Source: Diplosphaera chodatii
Taxonomy: Eukaryota; Chlorophyta; Trebouxiophyceae; Prasiolales; Stichococcaceae
Direction of reading: 5' to 3'
NCBI GenBank assembly: GCA_032358165.1
Contig: JAALGY010000028.1
Location: 1,116,001 to 1,180,000 of the forward strand
Length of the DNA stretch: 64,000 nucleotides
The first letter of the stretch is position 1. Every line of letters begins with the position of its first letter. A program made the translations under genes and the position numbers. The notes beneath the pieces were generated by a model that did not search any database, was not told the DNA's origin, and was given only the letters and a program-made list of their open reading frames with translations. Positions 1 through 12,015 of this stretch are shown here, in pieces.

Positions 1-168
1 GTACGGCGGTGTCCCGCAACTGATCATGTCAATGGACCTTCTGACTGACTACTGTCGCAATGTCGATCCAACGGTGCACATTGTCTGGTGAGGTTTTTGT
101 GTGTGCTTTTCCACTGCCACACCGAGCTACCTTTTCGCTCTACATGCCACTCACATGCACGGGTGCAG

Positions 169-3100
169 GTCAGGTCACTGCGGGCTGTGTCGGACTACAA
201 GCTGCTGCAGTCGCTGCCTGCGCCGGCGCACACCCTCATCAGCGCCTCGCAGGGCTCCGACGGCAGCGTGTTTGCTGCGTCCGGCACGGAGGTGTGGCAG
301 CTGCGCCCCGCGCCCCTGCTCGACCAGGTGGGCTGTCAGTGGCCAACTTGGAGACTGCGCAGTGGCTGTTGTCAACACTGTTGCCATCAGTGTTGGGGTT
401 TTGTCCAACCAATCTGAACCCAAGTTGTGGTCTTTCAGTGAGTCCTGCACTGTAAATCGATGTGGCGCACAACAGGCTCAGGAGCTGGCAGGACAGGCAA
501 GATACGAGGAGGCACTGGACCTGTGCTCCCTGTGCTCATCAGACGAGCAGGTGCTCACCTGCAACTCGGGTGTCATCTGATCATATGCACACGTATGTAA
601 TTTTTGAGATTTGGAATGTCAGCAGCGTGCTGCACACTGCTGTACCTACAAGGGCATGTGCGGGCTCAGACCGCGGCAGTGCAACAAGTACTCTCTTACA
701 GCAGGCAGCAGAGCGACAAGCATTTGAGGACGATCTGCACATCAAGTATGGCCACCAGCTGTTTGCCGCTGGCGACTATGAGCAGGCCATGGTGAGGAAT
801 GCCTCTGACTGCCACCTGGCATGTGCGCAGCAGGTCATGGCTTGCAGCAGCAAGTGCACACAGAGCCCTGTCTCTGCCGTAACGACCGTCAGGCGTCTCC
901 CATTTTGTGCTGCAGGCGCAGTTTGGCATGTGCTCGTCAGCCAACCCGGTGGTGCTGCTGCGCCTGTTCCCCTCTCTCGCGCCCGAGGCGCTGCTCAGCC
1001 CCGTGCTGCACCTGTTTGCAGGTGCAGCAGGGACAGGCTCATGCATCACAACTGTTGTGTAGGTCGCGTCTGTGGACCTCGTGTCGATCACCTGCTCCTG
1101 TGATTGATGGCACCCGAGCTGGAGGTTGATGGCTCAACGAGCTGGAGAGTCTGCGGTTGATGTCCGACTCTTGATGCTAGGGTGTGCAACATGATTGCGT
1201 CATCCATGAACAGACTACAAGACGGGGGATACGGCTGAGCCGGAGGGCGAGATGTACACGCGGGCGCTGAACATGCTGCTGCCGTACCTGCTGAGCTGGC
1301 GCACGCGGCTGGCACGGGCGGACGCCGCGGAGCGGTCCCCGTCGCCGGTGAAGGCTGCAGCCTCGGCAGCCAGACCAGCGGGCATGTCATCCCCCAGCAG
1401 CAACCCTGCATCGGCTGGGCCGGCAGACGGTGCAGCAGCGAGCTCGCCGGCTCCGCGGCAAGAACAGCAGCCCCCGCAGGCGGCTTCGCCAGTGCGTCCG
1501 GTGCACAAGCAGCTGGACCTGCAGCAGCTGACGGCACCGCAGCGGCACCACCTCGCGGTGCTGCTGGACACTGCCCTGCTGAAGGTGCGTCCGTCATTTG
1601 TGTTTGATTGCCATGAACGCGCCAACCTGCCCCCACACTGTTTGGTTTCCACAACAGGCAGCATACTGAGCAAACTGCTCCAGCACACGGCGTACCGACA
1701 CTCTGACGCTCATGTCGGTGGGTCAACACATTGCAGGCAATGCTGGCGCTCAGCGACACGGGGCACCTGCTGCGCTTTGTGCAGCGCGACAACCTCGTCG
1801 ACCTGCAGGTGTGCAGCCTTTGTCCGCCTGTGCCACCTGTTGTCATACGAGCAACATCCAAAGAGCAGCAGTGGATCTCGTCACACTCAGACAGCGCAAC
1901 AAGCATCGCTTATGTCATGATTGACTCGTGTCCGCAGGCTGGCCGTGCGGCGCTGGCAGCGGCAGGGCGGTACAGCGAGCTGGTGGCGCTGCTGAAGGCA
2001 CGCGGCCAGCACGACGCAGCCCTGGAGCTCATCCAGTCGCTGTCGCAGCAGCCCGACAGCCTGCCTGTTCCGCCAGCAGGTGCGGCTCTGCAGGACATCC
2101 CTGCTGAGCGGCAGGCCGGCTCGCTGCCGCTGATGGCAGCTGGCCTGGGGGAGGGTCGTGCCACAGCTGCACCCAAGGCTTGTTGCTGTGTGGCGCAGGG
2201 GCTGCAAAGGACTTGTCCGGCCTCCCAGGCGTGTGGGCCGCCGTGAAGTACATTCATGCCATGGGGCCCGATGAGCTGGACCTCATCCGCAAACACTCAA
2301 GGTTGCACAGTTGACGACTGCCCCCTTTGCAGCATCTCTGTGGAGCATCATGTTGCTAGTGTGTGTCCGTGGACCGAGGACCTCCTACGAACCTAATGTG
2401 CTGGGTGTCTGTCCTCAGGTGGATCCTGCGGAGCGACTCGGAGGCCGGCATAGACATGTTTGTGCAGATGCGCCCTGCGTTGCAGCCCTCGGTGGTGCTG
2501 CCGATTGTGCAGGTGTCTGCCTTTCATATGCTACTGTGCACATCCGTCTGTTGTTATACGATAGTTCAAGCCTTGCACGCTGCACGCGGTATCCAGCTGC
2601 CGCAAACACAACAGCTGCTGTGAACACATATTTTGATGTGCTGTAGGCGGAGGCGCCGCATCTCGTGGTGTCCTACCTGGAGGCTGCGCTGGCAGCCGGC
2701 ACAGCTTCGCACAGCCGCTATGACAACGAGTTGGCTGTAAAGTATGTGGAGCTGGTATTGAGCGAACAGTCAGGTACACGCTTGCTCAGCCGCTCAGGGC
2801 ATCGAGACGCACCCCAACGCTGCAAGCGATTGCGTGACATCCTCAGGATGGAATGATGTGGGTGTTCAATCACGCAGGCAACAACAACAACCACCAGCAG
2901 CCCTTGGCGGCTTCAGACGCGCTGGACCGCCTCAAGCGGCTGGTGAGCCGGCAAATGGTGCTGCACGACTGTCACTGTCATCCTCGTGTGCAAAATCAAC
3001 TTCCAGGCGTTTACCCACTGAACGGTGGCCTGCGTGCTTCAAATGCCCTGATGATTGTGACAGCTGCAATAACAGCTTGAAATCTACGCGAGGATGCCTG

Positions 3101-4597
3101 TCTTCTGCAGCTGACGGAGTCGGAGCACATAGACGCGGACCGACTGCTGCGGCTGCTGCCTGCGGGGCAGCTGCTGGAGGTTCGCGCCCTGCTGCTTGAG
3201 CGCTTTGGCCGCCACCAGGAGATCCTGAGGTAACTTTGTCACCCCCTTGTTGCCAAACAGAGTATAGCCCACATGTGTCACCGTGGAACATGGGCTGTTG
3301 GCCGAGACCGCGCCTCCTGGATGAGAACAGCATCACGCTCACCGCCTGCAGGATCTACATCGACGAGCTGCAGAATCAGGCGCTGGCAGAGGCATACTGT
3401 GACCGCATCTATGCCAAGGCCATGGCGGTCAAGCAGAGCAGCGGAGGCAGCGGTGAAGCCGCCAACCTGCCCAACGTCAAGCAGCCTGACAACATCTACC
3501 TGCAGCTGATCCAGGTATGGACGCACCTGTGCCAGAAACATGTGTGCCCACTGCCCATGGTGCAAAACTTGGTGGCATCATTCCGGCGGCTGACCTGCCG
3601 TCGGCGGCCTGCTCGGTTGCCGAAGAACTCCTTCTTGTTCAACAGACAAGCTAGGCATATAACGCTGCTGGTAATGGGGTTGGGCCAACTGCAGGTGTTT
3701 CTGAGTCCCAGTGCGGCAGTGCGCAGCCAGGGACAAGAGGTGCTGGCGGCGCGCCATGCCGACATGGCTCGCATCCTCAGCCGCAGGCACAGCCGCATCG
3801 ACGTGGTGCACGCGCTGACGCTCATCCCCGACGAGGTGCGCTGGTAGCAGCACAGCTTCAGCTGCAAACCGAAGGGTTGCACTTACACCCGCAGCTGCAC
3901 CTGTGTGGGGCCAGTGTGCAGACATGCCTCATGGCGATGCGCTGCTACGCCACGCACATCCCGGCGCTGTGGGCCGATGATGACGCAGCCTTTCTGTGTG
4001 GTGATGTGCAGCTGCGGCTGGCAACGGTGCTGCCGTTCCTGGCGGGCGCGCTGCAGGGGCTGGGGGAGCAGCGGCGGTCGGTGGCCATCGTGCGGTCGCT
4101 GCGCCGCGCCGGCCACCTGGCCGCCCGCTCCGACCTGGTGCACTGCAAGCAGCGGTGCGCGTCGCAAACCCCATAGTCTGCAGTTCAACCCCTATGCGGC
4201 ATTTAGCTACCATGGACTGTTTATGCGCTGCTGCTGCCCGGAGCTTCCTGCCTGTCGCTGTGCTGCCAGAGGCTGCGGACAGGCCAGTGGCATGGTCTGC
4301 ACTTGAGATGATGACACGGTGCACTGATGCCCGGGCTGAGCTGATCGCAGGTCGGTGGCAGTGACAGAGGAGCGCGCATGCTCCATCTGCTTCAAGCGCA
4401 TCGGCACGGCGGCTTTCGTGGCGACGCAGGACGGCTCTCTGCAGCACTTCTCCTGCTGCAAGCGCGCGTCACAGCCGCCGGCTCTTGCACATCAGATGCT
4501 GCCTGTGGGCGCCTCTCAGATGCTTCAGGGTGGCTTGGCAGTGCCAGAGGGCCGGGGTGCCGCGCACCGCACCACCAGCTTTGGCAGCGTGCTGTGA
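169..4597 (+). CDS. VPS39: VPS39/Vam6 homologue, HOPS tethering subunit (5' partial)
   Basis: Subunit of the HOPS complex, which tethers late endosomes and vacuoles before SNARE fusion. Sixteen exons join in consistent phase: 169-327, 476-550, 705-791, 916-1021, 1214-1584, 1737-1808, 1938-2079, 2199-2301, 2419-2512, 2647-2773, 2878-2942, 3111-3229, 3352-3514, 3695-3835, 4012-4154 and 4351-4597, giving about 737 visible residues. The first exon is the end of the N-terminal citron-homology region. Helical clathrin-type repeats follow. Exons 3111-3514 carry the Vps39_1 region (RFGRHQEILRIYIDEL, then EAYCDRIY). The last exon holds the C-terminal zinc-finger-like motif CSICFKRIG...F...G...HFSCCKR. 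The order matches animal and plant Vps39. The start codon lies before base 1. The exon 1214-1584 contains an Ala/Pro/Ser-rich insert not expected in the family core. TGFBRAP1/VPS3 is the main alternative, but the C-terminal motif favours VPS39. Confidence 0.88.
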
Positions 4598-5012
4598 TTG
4601 GTGCCGCCGATAGCTGGGCCCAGTGTTACAGAGGAGGTGCGACTTCAGATATTGCTCAGCCGCAGAGGGTCCCAACCAACTGACCCAATCTTACTAGACA
4701 CATGTGTCATGTTTGGTGATGGCACTCTTGGTGCCTGGAGTCTGCTGCCGAGCTGGCCAGTGCTGGCCAGTGTATGCATCATTTGTTGCGGCTTTGCTCA
4801 CTGGACTTGATCGTCGCCTGCAGGTGGCTGCTCAGCAGTCCAGGAGCGTGAACCAATGGCGGCCCTGTGCAAGTCGTGACTACGGTTGTGGAGCGCTCAG
4901 ATGCATTCGTGAAGCGTTCAGTTGAAGGACTGCTGGCTTGAATAGTACACAAGGCGGTCCGTGTGTGTGGAGTTCAGTAGGTAGGAACGTCGTGCTCAAG
5001 TGCTGACACGAC
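4598..5012. other. convergent 3' interval, VPS39 / coiled-coil gene
   Basis: 415 bp between the VPS39 stop and the stop of the minus-strand coiled-coil gene. It presumably holds both 3' UTRs. The minus gene could have one more exon here, because its proposed TGA overlaps a good GTGAGT donor. No other coding signal seen. Confidence 0.5.
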
Positions 5013-6160
5013 TCACCGCATGTGTGCTTCAGTGGCTGCTGCCTCTGCTAGAAAGTCCACCCTGCAGTAGTCGAGCAAACATGCTTTGAAGCTGGACCCT
5101 GTTGCAAAACAATACACGGTAGCAGCTTGAGTCATCAGCACTGCATGCGCACTCATGCGAAGCATGCATCTGGACATCACAGCAGAAGACCTCAGCTCTG
5201 TCATCTCCCTCTTGACCTCGTCCTTCTCTTCTGTAGCGGTTTTCACCTTATCACGTGAAGTGTCCAGGGCACCCTGCACCAACACGGTACAGTAGTGCAT
5301 CATGTATTCCTTGCACATCGGCTGTGCTGTATGCATGCTGCACCCGAAGGCAGCCGTTGTGGTGAATGGGCTGCCGGTGACCACCATAACGAACAGATGG
5401 CCCCGGCTGCAGTTTCTGGGACCTACATCTTCTGCATTTCCTTCAGTCCCTTGCAGTGCCGCTACACTTGCAGGACCAGGACTGGAGCGATCATGCCTCG
5501 GTCCTCACCAGCTTGCATGCACGACTTAAGCGCAGAGCACACTTTCGGCCCTTGTTCCTTATGTAGTGCTGCCTGCTGTCGATGGAACTGACATGACAAA
5601 GCGCTTGAGCCAAACCGTATGCTTTCGTACCTGCTTGGCGGCCACATCCAGTCGCATCTGCTGCACATCTGCAGCCAGGCTTGCATCTTTGGCCTCCTCT
5701 GCCTGGGCTGCGGCCGTCAGCCGCTCCAGCTCAGCCTTGATCTCCTGGTTGGCCTGTGCAGCTGCAGTGATGCCGTGCAAAACTGCCACTATATAGTTTC
5801 AGCTGCAGACAGCTGCAATGATGCAGCACATACATACACATAAGGTGGAAGCGCACAAACAAATGGCAATTTCTATCTGTCACCTGATCCACCTTCTTCT
5901 GCTCCTCCCTTGTGCTCTTGATGCTTTGCTCTGCATCAAGTAGCTAGATGCATGGTCGACAGAGCACTGACACAGTACGATGCTCAGTTCTGCAGCCTGC
6001 AGTAAAAGCTACACATGCATTTGGGTCATTTGTCGTGGGTCATCGCTTCACCAATCTGGCGTAGCTGCAGAGAGTGCTGCTGCAGGATGCTGTGGATCGT
6101 CCGCGTCGTCGTTTCACCGGGCTGTGGTCCCACTGCCCCATAATTCGACGGTGCCTGCAT
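5013..6160 (-). CDS. small coiled-coil protein, function unknown
   Basis: Five exons join in phase: 6052-6160, 5884-5930, 5631-5753, 5191-5273 and 5013-5061. The protein is about 136 residues, starting MQAPSNYGAVG and continuing almost entirely as charged, heptad-rich helix (EQSIKSTREEQKKVDQ, NQEIKAELERL, DKVKTATEEKDEVKREM). No catalytic motif, signal peptide or membrane segment is visible. I do not recognise the family; short coiled-coil adaptors of many complexes look like this. The start is the first ATG whose frame connects to the helix. An extra exon between 5290 and 5570 and a different last exon (good GTGAGT donor at the proposed stop) cannot be excluded. It lies downstream of the armadillo gene on the same strand but is separated by 370 bp, so it is treated as its own gene. 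Confidence 0.5.
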
Positions 6161-6530
6161 CACTGTGATCCAAACGGGCGGGCCGCAAGGTATCCAGTAG
6201 CTAGCTAGCCTGTTGCGTGGTGATCGATCACCGCCGAGTAGCTGGTCTAGCTTGGTGCTGTCAAGGGACGATGTGGCACAGCAAGCAGTGTTGCCACAGT
6301 GACTTTGATGACCGATTATGCCGTCCGGTTCGGTGCACAGCACAGAACCGCTGATCGGCCATCGGCCATCGCGTATCCTCCCATGATCATTACGTGAGGG
6401 CTGTCACAGCCTGTGCAAGGCACATTGCATGCACGTTGCACCACCGTGAAACTGCTTTTCCTCCTGCTGCTGAGCTGTACGACAACCCACTGGTTGCCAA
6501 CCCCACTGTGGTAACATCCTACAAAGTGTT
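6161..6530. promoter_or_regulatory. interval between armadillo and coiled-coil genes
   Basis: 370 bp between the armadillo gene stop and the coiled-coil gene start, both minus strand. It would contain the coiled-coil promoter and 5' UTR. A short imperfect repeat of atcggcc lies near 6352-6372. No coding signal seen. Confidence 0.35.
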
Positions 6531-9486
6531 TTATCCGCTCTGCGGGGCTGGCTGCAAGGCAGTCGTGCCCAGTTGCCGAGCTGCCGCCTGTGCCAGCTGC
6601 TGCAGCTCTGTGGATTTGAACTGCCCATCTGCTGACAGCGCCTGGCAGCAACACAGCACTGCGTCTGCACTGGCCTGAGAGCACCATCGTCGTGTCGGAA
6701 GCACAGGCAAGCTCGGTCATCAAGTGCAGCCATGAACGCAGCACACCTGTAGTGTTGCAGGTATGCCGGCCTGCTGCAGGGCTGCAGTCAGCTGCGGGCT
6801 GGCAGTGGCGCATGTGTTGATGCAGCGCAGCGCACAGCGCCGAACACCCTGCCGCACGCCTTCAGACGGTCCCTGCACATTGCACAGCTCCCAAGGTGAC
6901 AGCATATGGAGTGCAAACGTCTGAGCCAAACCAACGTGCTGGCATGAGAGGTAGCCCGATGTTTTGCTCACCGTGCCGTCAGCCTGCAGCATCTGCTGCA
7001 ACGCACGGGGCATGCCCTGCTGACAGAGGCTGCTGGCGATGCTGCTGTCTCTGCCGACTGCCAAGCTGCCTGCACACATTGTCGTTGACCATCACGTGGA
7101 CAGTGGGTGGCAAAAGCCGGCAGCACGCACCAAGCAACCTTTTATGCGGCATGCTCAGAGGTGAGGTGTACCATGTGCGCACCAATTGCAGCCGATGCGA
7201 AGCACTGCGCCTGCGGGTCGCCGCAGTTCAGGGCTGTCACCAGCGCTGGCAGGCCGCCTGCCTCTGCGACGCTTGCTGCGGCTTCCTGCAAAGAAGTGTG
7301 GCAGTCCCTTTATGACTGTGCACGGACAGATTTGGGCTCCGCTTGAAGGCGTGTCCACCTCACGTGCGGATCGCCGCCGGCTGACCAGCAGGGCTACCTT
7401 GGAGGAGGCGGCCAGGTGTGCCAGCGCGCCGACGCCCCAGCGCTGCAGGATGGGGTCCTTGCTGCGCCCCGCCCAGTGCGCCACCCCTGCAGCAGCGGCG
7501 CACTTGAGAGGGTCGATGAGGATACACTTGCATTGCACGACCGTAAGGACAGGAACCCCGCAGCAGTGCCACCCACAGACTTGCAGCAGGCCACAGGGTC
7601 ACTGTGTTGTCATCCCAGCGCTTGAATAACTTTCTGACAGATGGAGACAGGTGGTCCACCACACCTCTGTGAAAACTCACCCTGTAGCGTCTCTGGGTTC
7701 TGTGCCAGCAGCGAGGCGCCTTGCTTGCTGGATGCCAGCCCCTTGACCGCTGCAGCAATGAACCTTTCCTCCTCCATGGTCGACACCGCATCCATGGATG
7801 CAGGCACCTCGGATGCTGAAGCGTACGACCCCGCCACGCTGCCAAACTCGTGCACCTGCAGGCCATTGTCGCTTGATCAGAGCTGAACAGGGCACGGGGC
7901 ATTCGAGCCATGGTGCAGCACCGATGTGCAACATGTGATGCTCGCGGCTCAGCGCCCGGTGCACGCAAATGGGCCGACACACAGCAAAGGGGCAAAAGGC
8001 GCACCAGGCGCGCAGCCTGCGTGGCGACCTGCTCCGCCAGGCCTGCCTTGATCAGCGCGGCGTGCGTCTCCGGGTTGCCGGCCAGCTCCGCTGCGCAGCG
8101 CGCTGCCTGCGCCTGTGCCGCCTGCCCGTCATCGAGCCCGTGCTTCCATGCGCCCTCCGCCTGCACGGCAGGAGCAGCAGCGCTTGCCCCCGCACCTGTG
8201 GTGCAAGATGCCAGCCTAGGGCAGCGACGCGACAACAGGAGCCATGGCAGAGGACAACTGATGACCCACCCGCAGCGCCTGCAGGAGATGGGACGCAAAA
8301 CCGGGGGTTGCCAGCGCCTCGTGGTGTGCCTGAGTCGCCTTGAGCAGGTCCGCCGTGCACGTGAGTGCGATGTTCCGCACCTGCACAGCACCACACAGCC
8401 TCGAGTGCCACCTATATAGCTTCACACCCATGTGTAAGTGAGGCTAGTCCACAGCACTGCAAGCAGCTGACGAGCCTGTAGGACTCTGATGCTCTGGACT
8501 GCCGACAGTTCCCGCTTAGATGCAACGGCAGCAGATCACGCCTGCTGAGGGCATATGCAAAAACAGCTGGCTTCAGCAGCACATACATCAAGTTGCCATG
8601 TCCAGGCAAGCCACCCTGCTGCTGCTTGCCTGCGGCACCAGCCTGTCGTCCGCCACGGAGGCCAGCAGCGCCTGCAGCACGCCTGGCGTCGCCAGAATGG
8701 CGTCGTGGTGGTCCACATACATGGTGAGCGAGCTCAGCATTGCGACGGCGCGCTCCTTGGCGGCCGAGCTGCCATCCGCCAGGTCCCGCGCCAGCGACTG
8801 CAGCGCCTCTACGGCAGCATGGTGAAACCATCAACAAATGCAGCAGGTCAAGTGGCTGTCAGTGCCGCGGTGTATTGCCTGTCTGTGTAAAACCCTCACA
8901 GCTGGCGTGCACCGCTCGTCATGAAGGCGCACTGTGCACACAGCTCCCCATGTCAAGCACACAAAAGGCTTGCAAGCATGGCGATCTTGCCCAACACAGC
9001 ACGTGCTTCCCTGATGAGCTGCAAGATATAGTATGGAACACGCACCACTTGTCTGCATGCCCACCTGGTTCCAGGCTATCGCTGTCCAGCAGCGCAGGGC
9101 CGGCAATGGTTCCTGCCGCCGCAGCGAGCAGCGCCGCCGCTGCTGCTGCTGATCCCAATGACCATGCAGGATATGCGGTCAACGAGGCCCGCAATGTCTT
9201 TGCATTCACCTGCAGACGAGGTTCAACCTGCCCTGTGACAGTGTCAGCCAGACGAGCATGCAAGATGCTGATTGCCAATGTCGAGACGTAGACTACGCAC
9301 CTGAACGTTGCCGTTTGCTGCACTGCTGGATGCGGACGCTGCACGAAATGTGATGGCAGATCCTTGGCGCGCCACACTGCCCCGAGCTGCCCTTGCAGCC
9401 GCCGCCAGCAGTGCAATGCGCCTTGCGGCCATTGCTGGCACGCGTCGGTAGAGACCACACCGTTTGCTGGATCGCAGCAGAAGCAA
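6531..9486 (-). CDS. armadillo-repeat protein with organelle presequence
   Basis: Eleven exons join in phase: 9301-9486, 9065-9209, 8630-8808, 8270-8380, 8005-8160, 7681-7855, 7398-7486, 7183-7285, 6972-7069, 6747-6872 and 6531-6641, for about 492 residues. From the second Met (9432) the N-terminus reads MAARRIALLAAAARAARGS, rich in Arg, Ala and Ser and free of acidic residues, like a mitochondrial or plastid presequence. A hydrophobic Ala-rich stretch follows. The rest is repeated two- and three-helix units of armadillo type, for example a TPGVLQALLASVADD unit, the WGVGALAHLAASS unit and the AGGLPALVTALNCGD unit. The partner is unknown. Intron 3 starts with GC (CAG|GCAAGC) rather than GT. 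Either of the first two Mets could be used. It is divergent from CLPP2. Confidence 0.75.
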
Positions 9487-9959
9487 AGAGAACGTCTGAG
9501 CAGTGATCAGTCGTGCAGATCAATACAAGTGCCTGCGAACATCGAATGCAGTGGCAAGGGACAAGCTGATGTGAAGCTAGTGGTGTAGCTGCAGGAAATG
9601 CGGGAATGCATACGCTGTACGCCAGCTAGGCCAACAAAACCCTGCTTCTGCAGGCGTTCGATGCACCCTGCAACTGATCGACTCGAGGGCAGCATGCATG
9701 CCTGCTGCTTGCTGAGCGCTGACGTGGCACAGAAAGTAAGATCTGTGGAGTTCAGGAATGAGGGCGAATGACGCTTGCTCACTTTCCTGGCCACCATTGC
9801 CGCTGTGAACCTTGTCAGATACCAACAAAACTGCTACTTGTTCGCTTCTTAGCAAGCAGCTCGTTACGGCTGAAACACGGACTGAGTTGCTTGGCACTGA
9901 TAGCGACACTTGCATGCATAGGGCCATCCTTGTGGGGTAGCACCTCATCAACAGCAGGC
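9487..9959. promoter_or_regulatory. divergent interval, armadillo gene / CLPP2
   Basis: 473 bp between two divergent start codons, so it must hold both promoters and 5' UTRs. Two genes for probable organelle proteins share it. I see no obvious TATA box or repeated operator. Confidence 0.4.
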
Positions 9960-11027
9960 ATGGCTGCGTCACGGCTCGGGGCCAAGCGTCTGTTGGCACA
10001 GATTGCCAGTCAGCAGAAGCGGTCATATCACATTCCGTATGTGATCGAGACCACAGCACGCGGCGAGCGCGGCTTTGACATTTACTCGAGGCTTCTACGA
10101 GACAGGATTGTGTGCGTCAACGGACCGATCGATGACATGATGAGCAACTCGATCGTGGCGCAGATGCTGTATCTTGAGTCCGAGCACCCCGAGAAACCGG
10201 TGCGGCGATCAACCCGCATGCAGTGCAGCCTTGATGTGCTGCATCCAGAGTGCCTAAATTGCTTCTATTGCAATCAGCCAGTGAGTACAACACTGGCACA
10301 CGTCTGTACGCAGATCAGCATGTACATCAACTCGCCTGGCGGCGTGGTGACTGCGGGGATGGCGGTGTATGACACGATGCAGGTGAGCGCCAGCCACCCA
10401 GCACCCTGTTGTGTACTGACCAGCGGTCCCACGACTCAGCCATCTTGCTGTTCTGCTGCAGTACCTCAGGAACCCGATCCACACGATGTGTGTGGGGCAA
10501 GCGGCGTCCATGGCGTCACTGCTCCTGACGGCGGGCGAGGCCGGCCACCGGCGGTCACTGCCCAACAGCCGCATCATGCTGCACCAGCCCTCTGGCGGTG
10601 CCTCGGCGAGTGCTCATCATGCTGCTGATCAACGCAGTCGCTTGCAAGGTACCAAGCTGGTGGAAGGCTGGTCCGTTGCCACACAAAAGCCCATTTCAGG
10701 ACGCCGTCCTTGTTTGTCGCAGGGGCAAGCCAGCGACATTGCCATCCACGCCCAGGAGATCATCAAACTGCGGGAGCGCCTCTGCCGACTTTACGAGCAG
10801 CATACAGGCCAGGACATGGATGTCATCGGTAAGCACATGCTTGTGACGGTGAATGTTGTTTCATTGTCTTGCCCAGGCCCAACACCCTCATGCCCCTTGC
10901 TGTTGTTGTGTCGGCAGCGCGGACACTGGACCGGGACTACTTCCTGTCAGCAGCTGAAGCGAAGGACTGGGGATTGATAGACGCGGTTGTTGAGCAGCGG
11001 CCAGCGCTTGATGACGCGAAAAAATGA
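9960..11027 (+). CDS. CLPP2: ATP-dependent Clp protease proteolytic subunit, mitochondrial type
   Basis: Serine protease ring of the ClpXP complex. Five exons: 9960-10199, 10314-10382, 10462-10605, 10723-10828 and 10918-11027, about 222 residues. The N-terminus ([14 protein letters not shown], then [13 protein letters not shown]) looks like a mitochondrial presequence followed by the mature start typical of plant CLPP2. The catalytic triad is present: Ser in GQAASMAS, His in IMLHQPSGG, and Asp in [12 protein letters not shown]. The INSPGG oxyanion loop is also present. Intron 3 begins with GC (TCG|GCGAGT) and is required to restore the conserved SGGASGQASDI. Presence of the whole triad argues against an inactive ClpR paralogue. 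A TGTAA at 11185-11189 is a candidate algal polyadenylation signal about 160 nt after the stop. Confidence 0.93.
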
Positions 11028-12015
11028 TTACGCCTCCGTCTGACACGCACATCAGTTGATGGCTTGTGTCCGCTATATGTGTTTGCCCGTGAACTGATAT
11101 GTACAGGATGGGATGATTTGCTTGGGCGCCTGCGGCAACAGTGCAACAAGCACTACGGCGGGAACTGCATGGGCGGATCTGGCTTGTAACAGCCCACAGG
11201 ATGCAACCTTTGGTGGTCGCGGCATTCGGCAACCGCAATTGTGCAACCAGTAGAGGATACGAACATTGCCCCTCATCACCAACGCCAGATATGGCGGAGA
11301 CGCTGGGAAGGCAGGGACTCTCAAACCCCTACCTAGCACCATGCCAGGGTTCAAAACGCCACGCGTGCATAGCAGGATTTCAGCGGTCCAACGCCCTTCG
11401 TACTTCATCAATGCATCTGTCATGCTGATTTGTAGGCGTCGATTTGAGCACCCAGCAGCTGATGCCTCAGGATTACCATCAAAAAGTTGGGTTCAAGGTT
11501 GTTGTAACAAATCCCAGCGCATGCCGCGGTGTGTGTGCCGCCGGCCCTGAGCGTTGCGTGTGGTTGCGTTGAGGTGAGTCAGGGGGGCATGACGCCAAAG
11601 TGCCCCTCTGCGTGCATGGCCTCGCGTTGTTGTGCCTGTTGATCGTTTACGTAATCGATGCGTCTCGGCTGTTGGCATGCGTTGGCGGACATTGGTGGGT
11701 TCCTGCCCCTCGTCATGCACGTTCTGAACGTTTGATATCCGTTTCTAGTCAGTCGTGGCTCCGTGACGCCCTCGTGTCAGTGTTCGCAGGTACTTGCACG
11801 GTCAATAACAAACTCTCCCGCGACGGCACCCGCCGTCCGCCAGCAGTCGTCCTGTTTGCAGCTGCATGCACTGGGGGCCTTCCATGACGCAGTCGATTCG
11901 CTTATCGCTCTTGAGCGGGTGCCAGCCTCAGCCTCGCCCAGCGCAGCTGCATATTAGCACAGCACCACGGTGCTAGATTCGGCTGCGGTGGGCACACAAG
12001 TCGTTGACAGGGTTC
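11028..12015. promoter_or_regulatory. interval between CLPP2 and the LUMINIDEPENDENS homologue
   Basis: 988 bp holding the CLPP2 3' UTR and the promoter and leader of the next gene. A splice acceptor-like ttgacag ends at 12010, six bases before the LD start, so a non-coding first exon and leader intron are possible. Short open frames here show no family features. Confidence 0.4.

Noticed and set aside
9960..11027. inactive ClpR-type paralogue instead of CLPP2
   Set aside because: Ser, His and Asp of the catalytic triad are all present in their usual motifs.
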